From contig OZ023273.1 in NCBI GenBank assembly GCA_964007475.1, forward strand, positions 22,679,557-22,743,556: a DNA stretch of 64,000 nucleotides. The letters run 5' to 3'. How positions within the stretch are numbered: position 1 is the first letter of the stretch; each line of letters starts with the position of its first letter. Below are positions 48,201 to 60,886 of the stretch, piece after piece. The position numbers were made by a program, and so were the translations under genes. The notes beneath the pieces are model-generated. The model ran no database searches and was not told where the DNA came from. It was given only the letters and a program-made list of their open reading frames with translations. The stretch comes from Hybos culiciformis (taxonomy: Eukaryota; Arthropoda; Insecta; Diptera; Hybotidae).

Positions 48201-51200
48201 ATATATATGTTACGGTGAATGTGCGAAGTCCGGTGAATGTGAGTTTAAAAACCCGTAATTTTAAAATTACATTACATTTGCCGACCCGATTGGCCCCATT
48301 TTTGTGTAGGGCGTAGAGGGGGTATCCTTTATCCAAATAGGGGATTGCGGAGTGGCGGGCGGGCGAACTGGTGGTCGGTCAGTGGGATTTGGAGCCAATC
48401 GGGCCGGTAAATGTACTGTAATATTGACATTTACCAAAAGTAAACTCACATTCACCGGACTTCGCACATTCGCCGTAACATATATATAGGTTTAGTTTTT
48501 TCTAAAAATTTAAAAAATAAATATTTAAAGATTGTTAAAAAAAAATACATCAGCTTCAAAATTCTATGAATTTATTTGTAAATCTAGTAAAAACAGTTTA
48601 TTCTTTTATCTACATTTTTTGTTAATACCTACTATTGTATATGTAATACATACATAAGTATCCTTGTATCCTTAGGGATATAAAATAAAATTTAGAAAGA
48701 TGTATTTTTTTAACAAAGTTTTAATAAAGTTATTCTTTAAAAAAATATTCAAACAAGTATCCCAATGATAACAATAAAACTAAAAAAAACAATATGCCCC
48801 CAAAACTTGAAATATAAAATTCAAATTTTTTAAATTTAATAAAGAAGGTGTAAAACATAAAATAAAAAACTTTAATTCAAAATAGAAACAAGAATGATAT
48901 TAAAAAAAATTGTTGTACACAACTTTTGTCTCTTTCATAAAACTTAAGACTAGTTTTTTTTTTTTTTATTGGATTGGATTAGAAATTTTATCAATTCTAG
49001 ATAATACTTTATTAAATTATTTCTCTTCAACTTTTTGTTTTTACCATATATAGTCACTTCAAACATTCAGAAAAATTTTCACATTTTCGCATTTTTGAAA
49101 AAATTACTAGCTACAGATTTTTTTAAGCGTGTTCTACTGATTTTATTGTTATACATGTCACAATGATTGATAAATATGCAGATTAAAATTGTGAAAAAAA
49201 AAACAGAATTAGTTATTTTTATATTTTTAGTAAGCTTAAAAAAATATTTCTAATACCTAAAGGTATAATTTCAACAAAAATATATAGTACAAATTAGACA
49301 GTTTTGGGTAATAAAAAGTAATTGGTCCGAAAAAAATTCTAATTCCAAAACAAAAAAACACTAGAAAGATTTATGAGTACATGCAGCCATCGTCAGAAAC
49401 AAAAAAAAAACCTATAAAAAAATCTATAAGCTAAAATTTATGTTGCAATAACAGTAAGATTTGCATACGATAAACATAAAAAAAAATAAAAATTGTTTAA
49501 ATACACCAAAAATAAATTGTAGAACAACAAGGAAATGATGCAATAATTTATTTGTTCTTAAGTGATAATTAAATTAAGCGCCAGTGAAGAAAAATGCTTC
49601 TAATGCAATTTAAAATTTAAAAATTTTAAAGGTAATAAGAACGATAGGTATATAAGTAGAAAATATTTATTTCACGATGGCAAAAGTCTTAATTAGATTA
49701 TAACTTTTGAACCAGCAAAACAATTTTTATTCTATAAATACCCAAAGATGCGTATTTGACGTATTATCATTTCCGGATTCGGAGTTATATGCATCTACCA
49801 TGAAAAGGTCTAAATTTATTCATATAAAATATTTATAAATTTTAGATTTTATAAAAGTTTAAATTCTAAATAAAATTAGTTACCAAAAGAAATTGATAAT
49901 ATTGGTGTAGTTACGGGTATTATCCTTTCTGTTTCACAGATCAATTCGACTTAGGCAACGCACGTAAATTCCCAAATGAATTAAATTAAGATTAAGAACA
50001 TTTATTAACCAAGTCTAAAATGCGATAAAAATACATCTAAAATATATGTTTTTTTTTTTAACTTAACGATCAAAAATAAATTCAAGCATCTTTTTACAAC
50101 AAACAATCATCTTTTTAAAAGTAAATTGATGTGAAAAAATCTATAGATCGAATAAAATAAATCTCTATCTTACTATCAGATAGGAAATAAAATATTTTTA
50201 GAGGGCAACACCATCGTTATTATATAAATATTTCCCCTACAATGTATTTTTCATTGCATCAATTATAACATTATAAGCCAGAAATAAATTATTAAGCCAA
50301 TTTTATTATTTTTATAACAATTTATCTTTAATACATATAATACTTGCAGCATTATAATTTTTAATCTAACAAAAATAATAAACTTTATGATTTAATAAAA
50401 AATATTATTTTATATTATTAAAATTACATTTTATATAAAACAACAATATTTTTGTATTCTTTGCAGTTGCTGCATTGGCACCTAGTTTGCATCATCATCA
50501 CAATAATAACGATGTAAAAAATTATAGTGATAATTGCCCATCAAGAACATCACATGCAAATGATGATTTCATAAAAAAAAATTATTTATGTCAAAAAAGG
50601 CTATTTAGTTCGCAGGTAATGTCTATGTCTATGCGTTATCTTGTTAGATTTTTAACATTTTTTTTTACCCAGTTTGGTTATGTTTTAGATTTAGAGAAAA
50701 TACTATGTGTAGCATTTATGTGCATGTGGTTATATGAGATTTTTTTTATTAATCTTTAGTTTTTAAATAGTAGTAAAATAAATTTTTTTTTTTTGGAAAT
50801 AGTCACAAAATTATTTTAAAAAAATCATACTTTTTGTCACACAGAAATTGGCAGAATATTATCAAAACGAGCATGATTTGAAAAATTTGAAAGCATTCAC
50901 AGAACAATTACCTTTTCAACATCTATTACGTTATGCACCATTTGTCACTGCTACAACTGGTGGCAATGATATGGAATTTTTAACCAAACTTGAAACACAA
51001 CATAATAATCGTAAAAATAATAATAATTTTTTTTCTGGCACATCATCACCAACATCTAATTTAAATGATGTTATTAAACCACATCAACATCAATTTAAGG
51101 AACAACACTTGACGATGGAATGTACAGAAGTTACTGTTGCAGAAGGAAACAAAAGACCGGACTCACCGTCGTCGTTATTAGAATTTTTCCAGTTCAAACG

Positions 51201-54200
51201 TCTAACTGATAAAGATGATAAGAGTGCCGATCGATTAACGTCAAGTTCTTCAACAACTTTGATAAGAAATCGAAATATAAAAAATCAAAAATTAGTGGCA
51301 GGACCACCTTATTCATGTCAACAATGTTCAGCGATATTTTCACAACGTGATCACTTAGACAAACACAAAATGATGCATCCATCAAAATCAAATGTAAGTA
51401 GAAAAAATCTTATATACGTATTAATTCTTTTTTGAAGATATCAAGAATCTCGTACAAAAGATTTATGCTGTTAAATTTAAAGTTAATTTTATCTCCAAGT
51501 TTAAAGAAAGATATTTCTTAAAGCTGATGAGGTAACAAGAAAAAATGTTTATTCAATTAAATGTTTTTAGTTAAAAAAAATTAATTTAATTAACACTGCA
51601 AGTTAAGGCTGTACTGTCAATTTTTTTTTTTTGGAGGATAACAACGACATCAGTACAAATTTTAGTAAATTTAAAATGAATTTTAACTCACATAATTATC
51701 TCGACAAAAAAAAAAAAACTAAACGGAATTCAATAAAATTTTATTTCTAATTCAAAATAGACTTTTGATTATGATTTTTTAGCCTGAAGCTACTTTTTTT
51801 TAGTTATAAATTCTCGTCAAGAATAAATAGTGGCATAACATGATGAAAGATATAAATCTTGAATAGTATACTAAAGCACTTTTATTGTATACTGTTTTAA
51901 TATCCCTTTAGGAAATTACACCCTCACCTATAGGAAATAAATTTAACCACAAAATGCCTTGAATTTGTTCAGTGGACAGTTTCGTTACAATTTTTTTGTT
52001 ACGTATTATGGTAAAAAAGATTAACTTAGAAATTTATTCTTTATCAACATTAGAAAAAAAAACCTTTAATAAAAAACAATAAAATTATGATTAACAAAAC
52101 TATGTATGAAAATAAAAAACCTCTATTGTTAATGTGTTATAAAAGACATTATATTATTTTGTCTTTGAATTTCATATGAAAACATGTGTGTTAGCATTAT
52201 TCTACCGATCCAAGAGGGACAAAATAATAATTTAATATATCGGGTTGACACTGCTGTATATTAAGCAATGCGTCGCGTCGCGTCGTGGTCTTTAAACAAT
52301 TTGAATTTTTCACTCAAAGTTCCTAACATACTAATTATGTACAAACTCGTATAATGTATACGTATTGCATAAATTCTGCATTAAAAAAGTCACATTTTGT
52401 TGGAGCTTATTTCATAATGACTTACTTTGGGAAATTATTTTTATTTCTCAATTTTCTTTATTCCCTAACCCATTAAATAAAAAATTAAAAGCATTCTATC
52501 TTTAAAAAAAATATTTATATGATTTCCTTCATTATAACATGTTTCACCTTATATTCACTCATCATAACAACGAAAATATTATATATAAAAAAAAACATAC
52601 AAATATAAAAAAAAAGATGAAATAACAAATTGAAACCATTTTTTGAAAGTCATTTGCCATTGAATTCATTACATGAAGAAAAACCTGTTTGGCATGTTTT
52701 AAAATCTTCCATGTTTTAAAATGAAGTCATTCTCTTTTCTATCTTTTATGTTCTTTTAAGTTGCAAAAGAATTAAATATTTATAAACCTAATGAGTATGT
52801 ATATGACCTACATAACCTACCGTAAAATAATATCGTCGTCTTCAACTAAGAAATACCTAACTTTAGAGGAAAATATTAAGATTAAAGTACTTAATACTCA
52901 TATTTTTTTTTAAATGTTTGAATGCCCATGTTTTTGGAATATACTGGGAAGTTTGAACCTTTTCACTCCATATTAATAAAATAACTTTTTGATATGCATA
53001 CATACATGTATTAGAAATAAATGTAGGAAATTGTTGACGTAATAATCTTGTGTTTATAGGAAAGTAGTTAGTAATGTTTGTTTTATTTTTGTTTTTTTCT
53101 TTTTGTTTTCAGGTTTATTATTTTATCTAAAGGAATTAATAACAGTGAAAAAGTATATTGGTTTTTATATAAAAACAAAAATAAATAAATTTTTATATTT
53201 TCACTTTGAAACTATAAGTTGAATAATAATATAAAATAATAGGCTGTTTCTATATTGCATAAAATAAAATTGGGATATTTTTAAATAAATTTACTTTCAA
53301 AAACTTTATCGACAAATTTGCAGTGCCTGAAGTTAAACTTTCAAATGCGAGTTACTTAAAGCTACAGTTTCTCCTTCTTATAATTTTTTTTCATTGTGAT
53401 AAATATAAATACTATAAGGGACTGTGAGAAATTTTATTATTCATTTTCCTTTTTTTTTTTATACAAAACTAAAAAAAAGAGAAACATACATACATAAATT
53501 ATGGATTTTTTGAATTTTCGTAGAAAATTTTGCTGTAGCAAAATGTACAAAAAATTAGATTCATATTTTATCAAATTCTGATTTGTAAAGTCGTTTTTGT
53601 GAAAAGGTATTGTTTATAATAAATTGTATCATTTTACAATGTAGTTTGAGCAAAAAAAATGTATATTGGTATAATTTTTGTTATTCTTGATTTATAATTT
53701 TGTATATTTCTCCATTACTACTAAACCATTTAAAAAATACCAGACAATCTTAAAATTCTTTCAAATGTCTTTTTTTATTTCAGAATTGCAAAATATGTCA
53801 CAAACACTTCGCAAATGTTTATAGATTGCAACGGCACATGATCAGTCACGATGAGTCATCATTTTTAAGAAAATTCAAATGCACCGATTGCGATAAAGCT
53901 TTCAAATTTAAACACCATTTGAAAGAACACTTACGGATCCATTCAGGTGAAAAGCCATTTGGTTGCGATAATTGTGGAAAACGTTTCTCACATTCCGGCT
54001 CATATTCCGGACATATGACATCAAAAAAATGCATTAGCATGGGCTTAAAATTAAACAATAATCGTTCAATTATAAGATCATTAGAAAAAAGGCAAAACCC
54101 AAAACCAAATATTAATTCAAATAGAAATTTAATAAGTGATGCAACACCACCTTCACCAACAAATCTATTTAACTTTTCGCCTCCGGGAATAGCAAGATTA

Positions 54201-54713
54201 CCATCCAAATATCCAAATACGGGAGATTTAACAGCAACCGCTAGTTGTGTTAATACGATGTTACCACAATACAATGATTATGGCACATCACTTTTTGCTT
54301 TGCTACAAAATCATTTCCTTAGTGTAATGGCCGGACTTCAACCCTATACTATTCACCGGATTTTAGAATTATGTGCAGGAGCAGCTGCTGCTGCTACTTA
54401 TACACAAATACATCTTAATCAACACCAAAATCAGAATAAACTAAATACTAATGACATGACCGAAGAAATAAATGAAGAAGAAGCAAAATTAGAAATGGAT
54501 CTGGATGAAAATGATGAACCTAATAATATTGAAGTTGACGATACAGATGCTGGAGACATTATAAAATCGATAAATAAAAAAGTTTTTAATAGTGTTCAGT
54601 TATCCAATTCAACTTTGATTAACTATTATAACAATCATATTAACAATGATAGTTTGTTAAAGAAAAAATTTTATGAAATTTATAAATATGTAATAGTATG
54701 CAATAAACAATAA
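45197..54713 (+). CDS. zfh1: zfh1/ZEB-family zinc-finger transcription factor (N-terminal part or short form)
   Basis: Exons are 45197-45224, 50467-50615, 50845-51393 and 53784-54713, with GT-AG introns and phases 1/0/0, giving 551 residues to TAA at 54711-54713. Four zinc fingers lie at about 217-237 (CQQC...H...H), 244-264 (CKIC), 275-295 ([21 protein letters not shown]) and 303-325 ([17 protein letters not shown]...C, a C2HC finger). The SGEKPFGC linker and [18 protein letters not shown] are diagnostic of the ZEB/zfh1 N-terminal cluster, which binds CACCT(G)/E-box-like sites. Downstream come [17 protein letters not shown] and an acidic stretch ([16 protein letters not shown]), like the fly protein. 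The homeodomain and C-terminal fingers are absent. A weak donor (GTATGC, about 54695) or another splice could lead to exons past the window. zfh1 is a nuclear repressor in mesoderm, blood, muscle and motor neurons (family knowledge). Exon 1 (MPPIRSSLQ) is inferred. Confidence 0.88.
46099..46755. mobile_element. TA-flanked 657-bp MITE, Tc1/mariner-like termini
   Basis: The left end CAGGCAAATTATCCAAAATA leads into AAACAAAAAAGTTGCGAAGT. The right end is its inverted counterpart (ACTTCGCAATTTTTTTGTTT ... AATTTGCCTG). The imperfect inverted repeats are 55-60 bp, with small gaps. TA flanks both ends (46097-46098 and 46756-46757), fitting a TA target. The interior includes relatively GC-rich blocks (TGGAGTGGCCACGCTTGACC near 46215, TTTGCCGCCCGACGCTCGAG near 46505). 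The 91-codon frame inside (46343-46618) shows no transposase motif, so the element is non-autonomous. Confidence 0.75.
48209..48479. mobile_element. GC-rich nested-palindrome MITE, 39-bp inverted termini
   Basis: The termini GTTACGGTGAATGTGCGAAG ... (48209-48247) and the inverted copy at 48441-48479 match over 39 bp with one difference. A second inverted pair lies inside (ACATTTGCCGACCCGATTGG near 48274-48293 against CCAATCGGGCCGGTAAATGT near 48396-48415). The core is strikingly GC-rich (GGAGTGGCGGGCGGGCGAAC). ATATATAT flanks both ends. The termini also contain a direct repeat of GGTGAATGTG. The superfamily is not determined. A 66-codon frame across it is only a by-product. Confidence 0.88.
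50467..50615 (+). CDS. zfh1: zfh1-like exon 2
   Basis: The exon lies between acceptor TTCTTTGCAG and donor CAG/GTAATG. It reads [20 protein letters not shown] and ends CQKRLFSSQ. It is His/Asn-rich and has no domain. The frame beyond the donor (to 50759) turns into Phe-rich noise, which supports splicing here. Confidence 0.75.
50616..50844 (+). other. Intron 2 of the zfh1-like gene
   Basis: 229 bp from GTAATGTCTATG to TTGTCACACAG, phase 0. Confidence 0.75.
50845..51393 (+). CDS. zfh1: zfh1-like exon 3, with first zinc finger
   Basis: The exon opens [20 protein letters not shown], passes through an Asn/Ser-rich linker, and ends with [20 protein letters not shown]...H, a complete C2H2 finger (Cys at 51316-51318). 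The donor is AAT/GTAAGT. All 183 codons stay open in phase 0 on both sides. Confidence 0.88.
51394..53783 (+). other. Intron 3 of the zfh1-like gene
   Basis: This 2.4-kb AT-rich intron ends with TTTTTTTATTTCAG. The only compositional oddity is GCGTCGCGTCGCGTCGTGG at about 52269-52287, a short CGTCG repeat. No gene is seen. Confidence 0.8.
53784..54713 (+). CDS. zfh1: zfh1-like exon 4, zinc fingers 2-4, alanine and acidic regions
   Basis: The exon begins [20 protein letters not shown] after the acceptor at 53783. It carries three fingers in a row, then [20 protein letters not shown], a Pro/Ser region, the YTIHRILEL helix with an Ala run, and an acidic tail. The last ~50 codons (from about [11 protein letters not shown]) lose similarity to the family and end at TAA, so part of this may be read-through into intron sequence. 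Confidence 0.9.
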   Translation, partial: NCKICHKHFANVYRLQRHMISHDESSFLRKFKCTDCDKAFKFKHHLKEHLRIHSGEKPFGCDNCGKRFSHSGSYSGHMTSKKCISMGLKLNNNRSIIRSLEKRQNPKPNINSNRNLISDATPPSPTNLFNFSPPGIARLPSKYPNTGDLTATASCVNTMLPQYNDYGTSLFALLQNHFLSVMAGLQPYTIHRILELCAGAAAAATYTQIHLNQHQNQNKLNTNDMTEEINEEEAKLEMDLDENDEPNNIEVDDTDAGDIIKSINKKVFNSVQLSNSTLINYYNNHINNDSLLKKKFYEIYKYVIVCNKQ

Positions 54714-57700
54714 GTTTTTTTTTTAACCGATTTACTTATAAAACAGTATATATATAATTATGTATAAATATTTCATTTACATGTTTTAGTGGGCCCCACT
54801 GTGGGGCACTTATATATTAATGCGTACATCGACGAATGAATAATAAAACTTTCGAACTATACATAAATATCATACTATTACTCAAATAGTCAAATAGTGT
54901 AAATTCCCAAAAATGTATTTATATAATAGTTAAGCTGTAAATACTTAAACAAAATAATATTTAAAAAAGTTAAAAAATAATTTAAATAAATATAGATAAA
55001 TAAAATATTGATTTCTTAATAGTTTTTTTTTTTAAATGAATTATTTTAGTAAAAATAAATAACCACCTACTTTTTTATTATATATATGAAGAATATATTC
55101 GGAACTCTGAACTCTCAAGCACATTTCTGGACTTTTTCATCGCTTGTGTTTCGATTAGACATAATTTCTTTGACATATCCATTTACCAACACTAAAATGA
55201 AAACTGTAACTTAGAAAATGAAAAATTATGATAATGTTAATAGCAAAAAAGCTACGGCGCACGCAACCATGTATTTGAAGAAAATTACGAATTATTCTTG
55301 AGACGCCTACAGCCGGAGCAAAAAAAAACAAAAAAAATTATTCAAATTCACGATTTTTATACTGAAATTTTTTCCACTCGTTGTGTTTTGCATAATTTTT
55401 GATTAAAAAATTTTCAATAATAAAAAATAAATCTAATACTTTTTTATGGAATTTTTGTCCATGCGATTGAATAATGTAACAAAAAAAAATTGTTTTCCCA
55501 CATTTGAGATTTTTTCTTTTCAATTTTCCAATATTTGCAAAGAAAAGATAAAAAAACGAGAAAAATTTTTATTGAAGTTTTTCTTAACTAAAATTTTTTT
55601 TTTGAGAAGAAATCAGATTTTCATAACAATTTCTTTTCTTTTTGTGTAATAAACAGAATCGAAATATCCTTTACACACCCAATACGTGTTAAAAGGGATA
55701 CATTTTGAACTTGGAGTTTTTATTACAAAATCCTTGAAAAAGAAATTTGTATTTAAATTGAATATAAAAAAGTTAAAGATATTATCATTACATTAGAGTT
55801 AAGATGTATGTAGTATGTACGTTATGCTAGAAAATTGAATTTATGAGGATATACTTATATAAGCGAAATCAAAAGTGTTCACAGTAACAACATTTTGGTT
55901 TTCGTTAGTTATCTTTTCAAATTAGGTATTTTCTTTCGTAGCTGCTATTAAAAAAAACGGATTATGCAAAAGCAGTGATTTTCGTTCGCAAAAAAAAAAA
56001 ATTATGTTGTCAAATTGCGCCAATGGTTGGCTGTATTATTTTAGCCGTCTCAAAGATGTTTAGGTTAATAATAAATGATTTTTTTTTTGCTCAAACTTTA
56101 ATCTTTTTCAAAATATATAAAATATTGAAATACGTTTTCTCGTTCAAATAGACTTTTGAGCAGAAGACCGAAATAATATTATATAAAATAAATACATAGA
56201 CTGTACACTTAATCTTAGTGCAATTTTAAACTGATTTTGATTAAAAATAAAAATATTTGCTTTATTGTCCATAAAATAAAATTAAATTTTATCTGTAGAT
56301 AAACTAATACTAAAAATAAAAACTTATTCAAAGTCATACACATTCATTTCATATATATAATTTACATATATATTATATTACAATAAATCTAATTTATATT
56401 GTATAAAATGTCAATAAATAAACCGCTCTTTAAGTTTGTTTTCTTTATTTTGTTTGACCATTTTAAATGGTTGATTGGTTTTATTACTTCTTTGGAAATT
56501 TTAATGTCCTTTCTTTTACCTTTCCTTTATATTTTGTTTTTGCCAACACAAACATAATTTGATCAATTTATTGTTATCAAAATGTAATTTATTACATATC
56601 TTTTCTTATTATAGAAATGAAATAAATTCCGACAATAAAATACCCTTTTAATATAACGTATTTAGTTTTTATGTACATAGCGAAAAAATTATTGGAAATT
56701 CTTTTTAAATTATAAAACAACTTAATATTATTTAATAGGCTTTTATAAATATTTTTTTTTCGAATTTATTTTGATATTATATACAAAAGTACATATAAAC
56801 ATTCGCATTAAATAAATCCCTTAGGAACGATTTGTCCTTTTGAATTATCATTAAATTCACACTGAATCTTCTATCAATAGCAGGTGAATATATAGTTTGG
56901 AAGAAAATTCTATTGAAAAGTTTTCCATTAATACATATATACCTAGTAGACTGGAATTTAATTTTACATAAAATATAAGTTATTTATTATGGTATTATTA
57001 GGACATGACAAAATAAAATAAAAATTAAAAATATAGATCAAAATCTTATAATTCAAGTGTGACGTCTGTTTTTAATATTTCGATTTAATTTAATTTTTAT
57101 AGGCCAACAGTTACAGTATACATCTTATCTTAATATGTATATGAAACTTTGTAATCTCCAGCCACGAACAAAATCAATATACTATTCTACAAAATTATCC
57201 ATTTTGCATCAAAATATCTAAAACAACAACATTTAATGCTCAAAAATTTTAGGTTTATCATTATTTTATCATATGTGTTGAAAAAAATATTTCTGTTTTA
57301 AGAAATTTAGAGAAAAAATATGAATGATACACATTTTTGTATAGGAAAAATAAACATCAATGTTTAGGTATATTTTAAAATCAAAATTTCAAAATTTTCT
57401 TAAAACGCAGAGAATTGTGAGAATTTATGATTTAAAAATTTATAATAGGTACTTTAAATTTATTATTTATGTCTATATGTTCTTCAGAAAAAAAGAATTA
57501 TTTGTTCTGGCATGATTTTCCAAATTACTTACATATATGTAATTATATTTGGATAGTATAGTATAGAAGTTTTATAAACTTTTTTTTTTTATTAAAGTAT
57601 ATGGAATATATCTTTTGTAATACTCATATCATTGAGAAAAATGTTTTCTTTCATGATAACTTTATAATATCCTGGAAAAACTGACTTTGGAAAATTTGAA

Positions 57701-60689
57701 TAAAAACAATTAAATTTCTTTAATATAACATAAATGCATATTATTTTGTTCTACACCAGCAATTTAAAATTATGGAAAATATGTGAATGCTTGCTAAATA
57801 ATAATCTGGGAAAGGTGTTTGTTTCAGCGTTAAAAAACAAAACATTATGCTAACATAAAATAAAAATACGTGCCTTCTGCATTACGTCTAAATAATTATC
57901 GCAATAAATATTTTTTTTCTTATTTTAATATTCACAGAGCATAGAAAATTTATTGACCAGAGAGTAGGGATTTTATCATTGTTTACGTGGGAAAAATTAT
58001 TAATTTTATTTATGTACTGGACTAGTACGAACTAGATGTATAATCTATTAGTTTTTTTAAAAAATGAAAGTAAGTAAATAATGAACTATGATTTCTGATT
58101 TCATGCTAAATCTTAAATATTATTCAATACAGAAAGAACTAACTTGAAAATTTGTTTTCTATAGAAATTAACCTGCAATACTCAAGAAGGAAAATTATCT
58201 AAATAAGAAAGTCTTCCTACAGTTCTATAAATAATAAAGAAAATTTAAATTTCGTAAATAATTCTAAAATCATTTTATTATTTCGTTAATTTGTTAATGC
58301 CAATTTATGCAACTGAGGGAAGTTTTCTGGGACATCAGATTTATATACTGGCCTAGCTCTAGGTGATTACGGGCCTGTGGTATGACGTATGACGTATTCG
58401 GGCAATGATTACTTAATATAAAAGAACCCATTCTAAGCAGTCAAATGTACATTACTACATCTAAATATACAAAAAAAAATGGATTTACATAAAAAAATTT
58501 CAATTTCTATAATTTTATTATGGCTTATTTATTACCTTAAAAATTCTTTATTTTTTAATTTATTTCAATAAAAATAAAAAAAAATTAAAAAAAAAAAACA
58601 TTAATGATTTTTATCATTTTGTCCTTTACACAGTACATTTTTTGAACTTCAGTATACATTTTATATATTTTCATTAAAAAGAAATATATCCCCAATCTGG
58701 AAGTTATTTTTACATTACGCGTCCCTTTTTTACAGCCATCATCACTTAATAATAAAAGAAAGGAAAAAAAATTAAGTACCTTTTATCAAGGACCAAAAAT
58801 ACACTTAAGGATTTTACGGTTTGATTCTCGCAAAGTATAATTAGCTTAATTGATTCTAATTTTTTTTTTTTTTTTTTATCCCCAAATAATAATTTTGTTT
58901 TATGATTAAAAAAAAATCTTTCCAATAAAATCAATTTAAAACTTTTAAATTGGAAATAAAAAACCTGTCAGAATCAATTTCACTGATATAATATTTAATT
59001 TTATTATTCCTAATGAGAGGCGATTATTGAATTTTATATTGAAACAATACAACTATCTATGTATACTTTATAGTATAGCCATAATAAAATAAATCAATGA
59101 TAGTTTAAAAATATATATATGTGCCTTGCAGCCTTGAATTAATTTCCTAATGAAACGTGCAGCTGATAGACTTAATAAGATACGCGTCAACTATTTAAGA
59201 TACTAAAAGTAAGGCTGAATGAATCTGTATTTATCCTCGTTATGAAATAGCGTATTTTTTATTTTTATAATTTTTTATTTTTATTTTATTTATTCAATCT
59301 ATCAGTAATTCTTTACAAATTGTTTCTTAAGTTTCGAATGTAACACTTAAACTACATAATATAACAATAAAAATTTATAAAATCAATACAATAAATTTAT
59401 ATACACATATGTGCGTTGTGCCATCATCCTGAAGAATATAGCTTCAATTTCATGTACCTATATGACTTAAATTTAATTTTGAAAGCGGATGAGAAAAATT
59501 ACAAGCTAAAAAATTATATAATTCATTAAGATTTCTCAGAGAATTAGTAACAGGTTGAAAAAAAACCATAATTGGTTCTGTGAAATGGCACATGAAAAAT
59601 AGCATTTTATCCTGAACCCCCTCAGGAATAACATACTAAAAAACATATTAAAAAATTAATTAAATAATATTAAAGCCATGAACATGATACATATATCATA
59701 TTTGTGTCGTCTGTCTAGTATTTTTTTTCTTTTAAATTGCCCATACCTCATTTCTATAATATGATAATACCGTAATATAGAAAATAACAATCTTTGGTAA
59801 AAAAAAAGAAATATGTAAAGTTGATTTTATTTAAATACATTTTGTTTTTTTTTTATTCAACATATTTTATTTTCCTTGAAATTTACGTTTTGTCACTGTT
59901 AAAAGACGATGGGATTTGACATCATAAGTATCTTTTTTTATTATGATTGTTATTTTGTATTTGATTCAATTTCTTCTGTACGCGACTTCTTTGTAAAAGT
60001 TAAATGTCATTTATGAGTGCAGGATAAAGAAAATAACATATTTTTCATTTCTCTTTTTACATACGTTACATTTTATATAAATATATGCGTACGAATTCGT
60101 ACATATTATAATTTTTTTTTAAATCTAGAACCTTATGCATTTTATTTAATTCATCAAAATCACGTGTTATTTTCAGAAACAAAGTAGTTAATTATTATCA
60201 TTGTCCTTAATAATGTTATCTTATTGGGATAACAATCTAGTTGCTCGGAGTCTCACCACAAAAAATTTATATTTATTTCAATTTAAATTATTTTTTTTAT
60301 TTTTATCTAAAAAAATAAAATAAAAATATAACAAACATATCTTATAATAAGATCGATCCACTTTGATCGATCCACAAATTTTCAGTTCTACCTGTCTTGT
60401 ACTATTGCACTTCAAAATTAAATCCCTCAATACGAAAATATGTTTCATTTATATCACCAGATCCGTTAATTAATACACTGAGATAAAAAACGTGCTAAAA
60501 TCATGTAAAAATGCATAAAATCATGTATTTTCCGCAAGAAAAACCGTCCAATGACGGTTTTACTAAAATCAATGCCTTTTGGGATTAAATTTTTTTAAAA
60601 GAGAGAACAAAAATTTTTTTATTTTAATTTTTTTTTCTTATTTTTTTTTTTTTTATTTTTCTTTATTTCTAATTTCTTATTTTATTTCT
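54714..60689. other. 3' flank or following intron of the zfh1-like gene
   Basis: No further exon is recognised. AATAAA-type polyadenylation signals occur at about 54841, 54976 and 55001, which would allow a short transcript. A GC hairpin (GCCCCACTGTGGGGC, about 54794-54808) lies some 80 bases after the stop. A relatively GC-rich patch with doubled ATGACGT occurs around 58310-58410. Open frames at 55338-55523 (minus), 55446-55649 and 58746-58934 (minus) are unsupported. Confidence 0.6.
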
Positions 60690-60760
60690 CTTATGTCCTC
60701 TTCGGGATTCGAACTTCGGTCTTTAGCATTTCTACCGACCACTCTACCATTAGGCCATAG
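60690..60760 (-). repeat. tRNA-like sequence, copy 1 (SINE-head-like)
   Basis: On the minus strand it contains a Pol III A box (TGGCCTAATGG) and B box (AGTTCGAATCC) about 42 bases apart, as in tRNA. Acceptor and anticodon stems do not form properly. This points to a tRNA-derived repeat or tRNA pseudogene rather than a working tRNA. The open frame 60579-60911 is only the antisense reading of this repeat. Confidence 0.65.
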
Positions 60761-60815
60761 TAATAAAATTATTCATGTACACAAAATAAAAAATATAAAT
60801 ATAGTATACATTTTT

Positions 60816-60886
60816 CTTATGCTTTCGTCGGGATTCGAACCTCGGTCTTTAGCATTTCATTCAACCACTCTACCATTCGGCCATAG
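60816..60886 (-). repeat. tRNA-like sequence, copy 2
   Basis: This is a second copy 126 bp from the first, with A box TGGCCGAATGG and a perfect B box GGTTCGAATCC on the minus strand. The flank that follows (T-A-TTAAAATTATTCA) also repeats that of copy 1, so the whole ~126-bp unit was duplicated in tandem. Stems are again imperfect. Confidence 0.68.

Larger units (their letters stand above)
45225..50466 (+). other. Intron 1 of the zfh1-like gene
   Basis: This 5.2-kb intron runs from GTAAGTTTCAC to TTCTTTGCAG. It contains two MITEs (46099-46755 and 48209-48479) and otherwise AT-rich sequence without recognised genes. Confidence 0.55.

Noticed and set aside
48267..48467. Pro/Arg-rich 66-codon minus-strand frame
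   Set aside because: It lies wholly within the GC-rich MITE and arises from its palindromic GC core.
53846..54274. 142-codon minus-strand frame
   Set aside because: It is antisense to the zinc-finger exon, which has unmistakable family motifs on the plus strand.
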